DNA of 64,000 bases from GAS188 sp044445965 (GTDB taxonomy: Bacteria; Pseudomonadota; Alphaproteobacteria; Rhizobiales; Beijerinckiaceae): contig JBIOEJ010000009.1 of NCBI GenBank assembly GCA_044445965.1, forward strand, positions 7,841-71,840, in the 5' to 3' direction. The translations under genes were made by a program, and so were the position numbers. Shown here piece by piece: positions 58,233 to 64,000 of the stretch (position 1 is the first letter of the stretch; the number at the start of each line of letters is the position of its first letter). The notes under the pieces are model-generated. The model saw nothing but the letters and a program-made list of their open reading frames with translations, was not told where the DNA came from and did no database searches.

Positions 58233-59489
58233 ATGCACCGATCGACCAGCCAGACAATCGACATGTCCGCCCCGCCCGAGGCCGCCAGGAATCGCATCGT
58301 CTGGTTCGCCAATCTCGGCCATGCGCTCGATCACTACATCATGCTCATCTACCCGACGACCATTCTCGCAATGGAAAAGGCCTTTCCGGATGTGAGCTAC
58401 GGCACGCTGCTCCAGCTCTCCTTGGGAGCCTTCGTGCTCATCGGTCTCGGCTCGCTCCCTTCGGGCTGGCTCGGCGACAAATGGAGCCGGCGCGGCATGA
58501 TGATCATCTTCTTCTTCGGCTCCGGGTTGGCCTGCATCGCGACCGCCGCGACGAGCTCCTTCTTCACCCTCGCGATAGGCCTCGGCGCCATCGGCCTGAT
58601 CGCCTCGATCTATCACCCGGTCGGGGCTCCGATGATGGTCGCCAGCGCCTCGCCCGGGCGCTTAGGGAGGGTCATCGGTCTCAACGGCGTCTTCGGCAAT
58701 CTCGCCATCGCGGCCGCCCCCTTCGTCACCGGTGCCGTCACCGACCTCTTCGGTTGGCGCATGGCCTTCATCCTGCCCGGCATCGTAGCCGTGACGATCG
58801 GGGCGGCGTTCGTGTCGATGGTGCCGGAGGCGGCGGAGCGCGCCACACGCAAGAGCCTGCATGCGGGCCGATATTCGCGCTTCACCGTATTTCGCGTCTT
58901 CGGCATCCTGTTCTTCTGCACCTTCGCGGCGGGGCTCGTCTTCAATGTCGCGAGCGTCACCTTCCCGAAGCTCTTCGAGGAGCGCCTGCCCGATCTCGTG
59001 CGTTCGGCGGCAGCTGCTGGCGCCGTGACCACGGCGGTCACCATCGTCGGGGCGCTGGCGCAACTCACCGTCGGACGTTGCATGGACCGCTTTTCGCTCG
59101 GCACCGTGTTCCTCGTCACCTCGGGCTTGCAGATGATCGGACTATTCTTCCTGATCAACGCCCTTGGTCTTGCGGCGCCGAGCGCCGCCATGGTGGCGAT
59201 GCTCGGCCAATTCGGGCAAGTGACGGTCAACGAAGCCATGACCGCGAAATATGCGCCCGACCACCTGCGCGGGCGCATCTATGCGGTGCGCTATTTCCTC
59301 AATTTCGCGGTCGCCGCCTTCGCGGTGACCATGGCCGCCAAGATGCACGACGCCACGGGCGATTTCATCGGTACCTATCGCATCCTCGCCATTTGCGGAG
59401 CATTGATCTTCGTCGGCGCGCTCCTGTTCCCGCGTCGCGATGTCGAGCAGCAGCAAACGCGTCCGGCTGCTATCCAGCCAGCCGAGTGA
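58233..59489 (+). CDS. MFS transporter
   Basis: This 418-residue inner-membrane transporter has about twelve hydrophobic segments. The MFS loop-2 motif appears as GSLPSGWLGDKWSRRGMMII at residues about 73-92, and the second repeat has QLTVGRCMDRFSLG near 285-298. The early NLGHALDHYIMLIYPT stretch recalls fosmidomycin-resistance-like and related MFS proteins. The ATG at 58233 (MHRSTSQTI) or that at 58263 are both plausible starts; a GTG/ATG further upstream is not. The substrate is unknown. It lies about 90 bases after the MocA-like gene. Confidence 0.88.
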   Translation: MHRSTSQTIDMSAPPEAARNRIVWFANLGHALDHYIMLIYPTTILAMEKAFPDVSYGTLLQLSLGAFVLIGLGSLPSGWLGDKWSRRGMMIIFFFGSGLACIATAATSSFFTLAIGLGAIGLIASIYHPVGAPMMVASASPGRLGRVIGLNGVFGNLAIAAAPFVTGAVTDLFGWRMAFILPGIVAVTIGAAFVSMVPEAAERATRKSLHAGRYSRFTVFRVFGILFFCTFAAGLVFNVASVTFPKLFEERLPDLVRSAAAAGAVTTAVTIVGALAQLTVGRCMDRFSLGTVFLVTSGLQMIGLFFLINALGLAAPSAAMVAMLGQFGQVTVNEAMTAKYAPDHLRGRIYAVRYFLNFAVAAFAVTMAAKMHDATGDFIGTYRILAICGALIFVGALLFPRRDVEQQQTRPAAIQPAE

Positions 59490-59746
59490 GACCTCGGCGT
59501 CTTTGCCGCAAAAATACAACACGCTCCAGAAAAAGCACCGAGTCCCGGCTCCGCGCTGCGGTGGGCTCTAGCCCCTCGGCACGAGTTTTGCCAGGCTCTC
59601 CTCCTAAAGGAAGGTGCCTGTGTTCAAGACAAAAATGTCGTAAGTCGATGAACCTCGCAACCATCCTGCGTAACTAAGGGTTAACGGCTCCGTCGGATGA
59701 TCATTCGACCGACGCATAGCCGCTTCTCTGTCGCTAGGAGGACGGA

Positions 59747-60016
59747 ATGGTCTCGAAGGATTTCATCCGGCAACTGGCCGGCTACGGTTTGACGACAGCG
59801 GAGATACTTTACCGCTTGCCCGACCATCCCGATTTCCTGCAGAGCTATATTTGGCAAGAATACGATGTCGCGCCTCGCTTTCCGGTGCTGCACGATTTTC
59901 TGGCCTTCTGGACCGACAAGCTCGACGGGCCCTTGCATTCCGTGCGCGTGTCGCATTCGAAATTGATCAAGCCCTGCGAGCTGCGCCTCCTCGACAAGGA
60001 ATACCGGCTCAATTGA
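59747..60016 (+). CDS. usg: Usg family protein
   Basis: This 89-residue protein matches the alphaproteobacterial Usg family: DFIRQLAGYGLTTAEILYRLPDHPDFLQ at residues 5-32, YIWQEYDVAPRFPVLHDFLAFW near 34-55, and the basic end SKLIKPCELRLLDKEYRL. It is full length. CTAGGAGGACGGA gives an excellent ribosome site. Named for its position upstream of a gene in the trp region elsewhere; its function is unknown. A CGTCGG/CCGACG dyad around ATGATCAT (59691-59714) lies upstream, a possible regulatory site. Confidence 0.9.
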   Translation: MVSKDFIRQLAGYGLTTAEILYRLPDHPDFLQSYIWQEYDVAPRFPVLHDFLAFWTDKLDGPLHSVRVSHSKLIKPCELRLLDKEYRLN

Positions 60017-60082
60017 AGCTCGAGATGTCGCGGATCTCGTCGCCAGGCCTCGCCGAGCCGCGCAGGTGCTGGTCTCCCCGAC

Positions 60083-60226
60083 ATGAGGCATTCCATGATT
60101 GCCTTCATCACTCCCCATGCGGCTGGAGAGACGCGCCATTACGAGGATAATGTCATCGACATCTTGCTCGAGAACCTCGCTGGGCTCTGGCGCGGCGAAA
60201 CGACGCTCCGGAACCAGGTCGTGTAG
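60083..60226 (+). pseudogene. 3' remnant of a D-2-hydroxyacid dehydrogenase gene
   Basis: Forty-seven codons end at a TAG and read DMRHSMIAFITPHAAGETR, then YEDNVIDILLENLAGLWRG and TLRNQVV. This is the C-terminal end of a D-isomer-specific 2-hydroxyacid dehydrogenase, where the catalytic-His region ITPHxAGETR closes the nucleotide domain. The catalytic domain and the first 250 or so residues are absent; the frame upstream is unrelated and hits a stop at 60014. It is a gene decay product rather than an active gene. Confidence 0.7.
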
Positions 60227-60286
60227 CTGATCGAACGCCGACCTTTTGTGGCGCGCCGAGATCGGCTAGAAGGGCGCCGCGCCGGG

Positions 60287-60931
60287 ATGACCACGGCGTT
60301 CATCGCCATGGAACCAACCTCGCGCGTGACCGGCGGCCGCCACACTTCCGATGTCCTCAACGAGATCGCCGCCAATGCGAATGGCGCGCGCGTGACGCTG
60401 GGCGACATCGTGGCGTCGCTCGGCGATCGCGGTTTCGCATTGCTGATGGTGGTGCTCGGCCTGCCGAATGTCTTGCCGATGCCGCCGCCCATCCCTTTGG
60501 TCTGTGGCCTGTTGCTCGTCTTCATCGCCTTGCAGATCGTGCTCGGGCGCCGCTTGCCATGGCTGCCGCGCCGGGTGCTGGCGGCCTCGGTGGCGCGCGA
60601 TCGGCTCGACGCCGCACTGGCGCGCGCCACGCCCGTCTTGCGCAGGCTCGAACGCTTCTCTTCCCGCCGCCTGAGCTTCATGCCGGCCTCATGGGAGCTG
60701 CGCGGGGCAGGCCTCGTGCTGCTGATCATCTCGATCGGCCTCGTCTGCGCCGCCCCGCTCATCGGCCAGATCCCCATGGGTATCTCGATCTGCCTGATCG
60801 GGCTCGCCCTCGTCGAGCGCGACGGCGTGATCATGGCGGTCGCGGTGGTGTTCGGTGGGCTCGGCCTCGTTTTCAATTTCGGCTTCATCCTGGCTGTGGC
60901 GAGCGGCATCATGGCGCTCGTCAGATTGTGA
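60287..60931 (+). CDS. ExoD family exopolysaccharide synthesis protein
   Basis: This 214-residue inner-membrane protein has four or five hydrophobic segments. ExoD pattern: VTLGDIVASLGDRGFALLMVVLGLPNVLPMPPPIP at residues about 36-70, a central LPWLPRRVLAASVARDRLD stretch, and RRLSFMPASWELRGAGLVLLII later. Rhizobial exoD mutants make altered polysaccharide and invade nodules poorly, but the biochemical role is unknown. ATG at 60287 (MTTAFIAMEP) or 60308 (MEPTSRV) are both possible. Neighbours give no further clue. Confidence 0.85.
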   Translation: MTTAFIAMEPTSRVTGGRHTSDVLNEIAANANGARVTLGDIVASLGDRGFALLMVVLGLPNVLPMPPPIPLVCGLLLVFIALQIVLGRRLPWLPRRVLAASVARDRLDAALARATPVLRRLERFSSRRLSFMPASWELRGAGLVLLIISIGLVCAAPLIGQIPMGISICLIGLALVERDGVIMAVAVVFGGLGLVFNFGFILAVASGIMALVRL

Positions 60932-61445
60932 CCATTCAGGAGGTCGGCTTCAGCCCCCGGGGAAGCTCGTATGCCCTTCGCGCTCGCGGCGATGTGGTCA
61001 TGGACCTTGATGCCGAGAGGGGCCGGCACATTCGGCATCCTTTCCGATCGCATGCGCTAAACGCATCGACGCGGCTCATGGACGGGTTCCCCGCCGGGCC
61101 TCAGAATGAAGGGAGCTCGAAGTCCCGATTTCCGTTGTAACCTCCGCAACTATCTTGATAGGTTATGACCTCCGGGTGAGCTTCGATCCTGATCCTTCGA
61201 GGCCATCAAGTTGTTCGCGGGGAACGATTATGAGAAGGTCCGTCATCTGCCCGACGATCCTCGGTACATGGTCGGCAGGGAGCCCACGGTCCGGAATTTC
61301 GAGGTCATCGTGAACGACTGGCCGCAGCGATGACAAGGTTGTCCCGGGCCGTGTATGAATGGGGCGATCGCGTGCCGTTCTGCGTCAGTGCGATGAACGC
61401 TGCCGCAGGGTAATAGATCACGACCGCAAGAGGGAGAATAAGAAG
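60932..61445 (+). other. Intergenic region with a monooxygenase remnant
   Basis: This 514-base spacer between ExoD and the HAAT receptor contains the decayed gene end at 61199-61333, described separately. The rest shows no supported gene; the last 110 bases should hold the promoter of the receptor gene, whose AGGGAG ribosome site is at 61431. Confidence 0.5.
61199..61333 (+). pseudogene. 3' remnant of an antibiotic-biosynthesis-monooxygenase-like (ABM) gene
   Basis: Forty-four codons before a TGA read EAIKLFAGNDYEKVRHLPDD, then PRYMVGREPTVRNFEVIVND. This matches the C-terminal half of small ABM-fold proteins, where AFAGxDxxxAxxxPxD is followed by a block like LEPTVRHFEV. The in-frame codon triplets just upstream contain a stop at 61190-61192, and no ATG lies in between. 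The N-terminal half is missing, so this is probably a decayed gene. Confidence 0.45.
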
Positions 61446-62699
61446 ATGAAATATCTCAACTACCTGCCGATATCGACCTGCGCTGCGCTGGCAATGGCAG
61501 CGCTTGCCGTGGCTCCCGTGGCCGGCGCCGAGACCAAGGGCCCCGTCACCGACGACATCGGCGTCTTGGTCATCCCGAAGGGGGCACCGATCCAGATCGG
61601 CGGCTACTGGGTCCTGTCCGGCGCCGACACCGCGCTCGGCACCGACCAGAAGCGGGCCGTCGAGGTCGCCATCAAGGACATCGGCGGCAAGCTGGTCGGC
61701 CACCCGATCAAGTTCACGGCCGAGGATTCGCTGTGCAACCCCGAAGGCGGACAGACCGCCGCTACGAAGATCGCCGCCAACCCGGCGATCGCGATCGTCA
61801 TCGGCCCGTCCTGCTCGAGCGAGGCGACGCCTGGCGCGCCGATCCTGTGGAAGGCCGGGATCACCAGCATCGGCACGTCGCCCACGGCGCCGTCTCTGAC
61901 GTTGCCCACCCGCAAGCCCGAATATGACGGCTTCGTGCGCACCTGCTACAGCGACGCCGAACAAGGCGCCGCCGACGCCAAATACGTCCACGACGTGCTC
62001 AAGGCGCAGAAGATCGTCACCGTCCATGACGGCAGCCCGTATGCGCAGCAGCTCTCCGTCGTGATGGCGGATAATTTCAAGAAGCTGGGTGGCACGGTGC
62101 TGTCGGCGGAAGCGGTCGCGCCGACCGATGTCGACATGCATCCGCTGCTGACCCGCGTCGCGACCGAGAAGCCCGACGTGCTCTACTTCCCGGTCTTCGT
62201 CGCGGTGGCGGGGCAGATCATCCGTCAGGCCAAGGACGTTCCTGGCCTCGAGAAGGTGACGCTCCTCGGCAGCTCGGCACTGCTGGCGCCTGACCTCATC
62301 GCGGCGGCGCGCGAATCCGTCGTCGGGTTCAAGTTCACCTATCCTGATCTGACGCCGCAGGCGATGGGCAAGGGCTATCCGAAGTTCGTCGCCGAGTACA
62401 CGAAGGCCTATAGCGAGGCACCGATCGCCGGCTATCACGCCCACGCCTACGACGGCGCCATGCTCGCCTTCAAGGCGATCGAGACGGTCGCGAAGACCGA
62501 TAAGAGCGGCGTCACCTATATCGGCCGCAAGGCGCTGCGCGACGCGGTGTTCGCCACCAAGTTCGACGGCATAAGCGGACCGATCGCCTGCGACCAATAC
62601 GGCGAATGCGGCAAGTTCGCACCGGCCGTCTACGAGTACACGAATGCCGACGCGAAGACCTTCAAGATCGGCGCGAACCCGAAGAAGATATGGCCCTGA
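61446..62699 (+). CDS. HAAT-type (branched-chain amino acid-like) ABC importer binding protein
   Basis: This 417-residue periplasmic receptor has a Sec signal (LNYLPISTCAALAMAALAVAPVAGAE). Mature features of the LivK type: IQIGGYWVLSGADTALGTDQKRAVEVAIKDIGG near residues 45-77, FTAEDSLCNPEGGQTAATKI (about 85-104), and IVIGPSCSSEATPGAPIL. AGGGAG about nine bases before the ATG at 61446 fixes the start. The LivH-like permease follows after repeats. The true ligand may be an amino acid, amide, urea or aromatic compound. Confidence 0.9.
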   Translation: MKYLNYLPISTCAALAMAALAVAPVAGAETKGPVTDDIGVLVIPKGAPIQIGGYWVLSGADTALGTDQKRAVEVAIKDIGGKLVGHPIKFTAEDSLCNPEGGQTAATKIAANPAIAIVIGPSCSSEATPGAPILWKAGITSIGTSPTAPSLTLPTRKPEYDGFVRTCYSDAEQGAADAKYVHDVLKAQKIVTVHDGSPYAQQLSVVMADNFKKLGGTVLSAEAVAPTDVDMHPLLTRVATEKPDVLYFPVFVAVAGQIIRQAKDVPGLEKVTLLGSSALLAPDLIAAARESVVGFKFTYPDLTPQAMGKGYPKFVAEYTKAYSEAPIAGYHAHAYDGAMLAFKAIETVAKTDKSGVTYIGRKALRDAVFATKFDGISGPIACDQYGECGKFAPAVYEYTNADAKTFKIGANPKKIWP

Positions 62700-62728
62700 G
62701 CGATCGGGGCCGGCGGCGGCGGCGCGCT

Positions 62729-62756
62729 CACCTTTTCCCGCTTGCGGGAGAAGGTG
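62729..62756 (+). repeat. Hairpin repeat, family D (copy 1), terminator-like
   Basis: CACCTTTTCCCGC pairs with GCGGGAGAAGGTG across two bases, with one G-T pair. It starts 30 bases after the receptor stop and could attenuate transcription into the permease gene. A second copy lies at 62918-62947. Confidence 0.65.
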
Positions 62757-62917
62757 CCCGAACTCTCGGGTCGTGCCTTCGGCACGCCCAAGGGTAAACG
62801 CCGTGAGGGCGGGTGAGGGGGTGGCATGATCCTTGCCACCCTTATCCGAAGCTCGCTGCCCCCGGCTCCTAATCCTTGGGACGATCGGCCCAGGATCGTG
62901 AAGCCGGGGGGAGCAGC

Positions 62918-62947
62918 CACCTTTTCCCGCAAGGGCGGGAGAAGGTG
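62918..62947 (+). repeat. Hairpin repeat, family D (copy 2)
   Basis: CACCTTTTCCCGC and GCGGGAGAAGGTG again form the stem, here with AAGG as the loop. It lies 40 bases before the LivH-like start. Two copies in one 287-base intra-operon spacer are unusual. Confidence 0.65.
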
Positions 62948-62986
62948 CCCGCACGCAAGGAAAATCCGCGAATCCGGAGCGAGACG

Positions 62987-64000
62987 ATGAGTGAGGCGGC
63001 GGCCGCCCGCACCCTGATTCCAAAGCTCAGCTCGCTCCAGCGCTTCACCTTCGTCGACGTCATCTTGTGGGCGTTGCGCATCGGCGTCGTGATCGTCGTG
63101 GTCGGCGGCACGATCGGCACGCTGCTCAAGGGCCGCTACGCCGCCGCCCAATGGTTCGACCTCCTGATCTTCGGCCTGACGATTGGCAGCGTCTATGCCC
63201 TGATCGCCCTCGGCTACACCATGGTGTACGGCGTCCTGCGCCTGATCAATTTCGCGCATGGCGACATCATGATGACGGGGGCATTCTCGGGGTACTTCGT
63301 GGCCTCATCGCTCTACGAGTCCGGTACGCTCGATCGTCACCCGGTCCTTGCGATGGCCGCCATCCTGGCGGTCGCGGTCGCCACCGCGACGATCATCGCG
63401 GTCTTGACCGAGCGCATCGCCTATCGCCCGTTCCGCCGTGTGCGCGGCCTGGCGCCGCTGATCTGCGCCATCGGCGTGTCGTTCTTCCTCGAGCAGACCT
63501 TCCGCGGCATGTTCGGTGCCAGCATCCGATCCTATCCCGATCCGAAATGGGAACGGACGCCGATCGATATTTTCGGCTTCAACGTCCCCATGGTGGACGC
63601 CGTCGTGATGCTCACCGCCGTCGTCGCGATGATCGTGCTTTACATCATCGTGCAGCGGACCCGGATGGGCACCGCGATGCGCGCCGTCTCGGAAGATACC
63701 GATGCCGCCGCCATGATGGGCATCGACGTCAACAAGGTGGTGATCTTCACCTTTGCCCTGGGCGGCGCCATGGCCGGCATCGCCGGGGTCTGCTACGCCT
63801 TCGTCTTCAAGCAGGTCTACTTCTTCATGGGGTTCACGCCGGGCATCAAGGCGTTCGGGGCGGCGGTGCTGGGCGGGATCGGCAGCGTCCCCGGCGCGAT
63901 GCTGGGCGGCATCTTCCTCGGTCTCGTCGAGTCGATCGGCCCGGCGCTGTTCCTCGACGGCATCGGCATCCCGGCGCCCTATCAGCTGCGCGACCTCATC
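62987..64000 (+). CDS. HAAT-type ABC importer permease (LivH-like), cut by window edge
   Basis: From the ATG at 62987 (MSEAAAARTLIPKLSSLQRF) 338 codons stay open to the window end with no stop. After a first membrane helix (LWALRIGVVIVVVGGTIGTLL) comes the LivH core: SVYALIALGYTMVYGVLRLINFAHGD near residues 64-89. Later are the ICAIGVSFFLEQTFRGMFG stretch, the coupling loop TRMGTAMRAVSEDTDAAAMMGID near 224-246, and the FKAFGAAVLGGIGSVPGAMLGG-like end. The N-terminal extension before the core is longer than in LivH itself. LivM and the ATPases should follow outside the window. Confidence 0.9.
   Translation, partial: MSEAAAARTLIPKLSSLQRFTFVDVILWALRIGVVIVVVGGTIGTLLKGRYAAAQWFDLLIFGLTIGSVYALIALGYTMVYGVLRLINFAHGDIMMTGAFSGYFVASSLYESGTLDRHPVLAMAAILAVAVATATIIAVLTERIAYRPFRRVRGLAPLICAIGVSFFLEQTFRGMFGASIRSYPDPKWERTPIDIFGFNVPMVDAVVMLTAVVAMIVLYIIVQRTRMGTAMRAVSEDTDAAAMMGIDVNKVVIFTFALGGAMAGIAGVCYAFVFKQVYFFMGFTPGIKAFGAAVLGGIGSVPGAMLGGIFLGLVESIGPALFLDGIGIPAPYQLRDLI

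Noticed and set aside
61305..63023. 572-codon minus-strand open frame opposite the HAAT receptor
   Set aside because: It is an antisense shadow that runs through two hairpin repeats; the plus-strand gene has a signal peptide and family motifs.
1..64000. tRNA, rRNA or riboswitch genes
   Set aside because: No stretch with a T-arm or acceptor stem pattern or a recognisable riboswitch core was seen by eye; a covariance-model search would be needed to exclude small RNAs.

Overview
The window is GC-rich, gene-dense chromosomal DNA of an alphaproteobacterium, most likely a member of the Hyphomicrobiales (Rhizobiales). The evidence is the gene content: Usg, an ExoD-type protein, an RluD-rpoH pair, a TIR/linker/TM repeat protein, many ABC and TRAP importers, and XdhC/MocA-type molybdenum-enzyme maturation genes. 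I do not assign a genus. I saw no rRNA, tRNA, CRISPR array, insertion sequence or replication origin. Both ends cut a gene: an ABC ATPase at the left and a LivH-type permease at the right.

0-17 kb is catabolic. It holds a TtuC/DmlA-type 2-hydroxyacid dehydrogenase, 4-hydroxybenzoate 3-monooxygenase (pobA) with a DUF3237 gene, and a TauABC/SsuABC-like importer with two different permeases. A complete TRAP transporter with a MarR regulator follows. Next comes a redox cluster: ferredoxin-NADP reductase, FAD subunit, fused [2Fe-2S]/molybdenum hydroxylase, and a 6-hydroxynicotinate reductase-like iron-sulfur protein. That order suggests hydroxylation and then ferredoxin-driven reduction of an N-heteroaromatic ring.

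17-33 kb holds a LOG-family protein, an Atm1-type ABC exporter, MutT, a membrane-fused spermidine-synthase-like protein, a DUF2442/DUF4160 pair, a glycosyltransferase divergent from a large autotransporter, and a five-gene peptide (Dpp/Opp-like) ABC importer. 33-46 kb holds a frameshifted DUF5681 gene, a HAD phosphatase, ribF, lspA, a secreted protein, an M16 peptidase pair (one catalytic, one degenerate), a TIR-TM protein with nine exact-length 48-residue repeats, and mutL.

46-64 kb holds a CUT2 sugar importer, rluD, rpoH, an orphan VapB-type antitoxin with a dyad operator, a GNAT protein, a membrane protein, purA, a molybdenum-enzyme maturation run (XdhC N-domain, LysE exporter, XdhC Rossmann protein, MoeA-like, MocA-like), an MFS transporter, usg, ExoD, two gene remnants, and the start of a branched-chain amino-acid-type (HAAT) ABC importer. 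The maturation run could serve the molybdenum hydroxylase about 40 kb away.

Intergenic spaces carry at least four families of short hairpin repeats, several present in two or three copies. Start codons were chosen by Shine-Dalgarno position and family length. Many starts overlap the preceding stop by four bases, which points to translational coupling.
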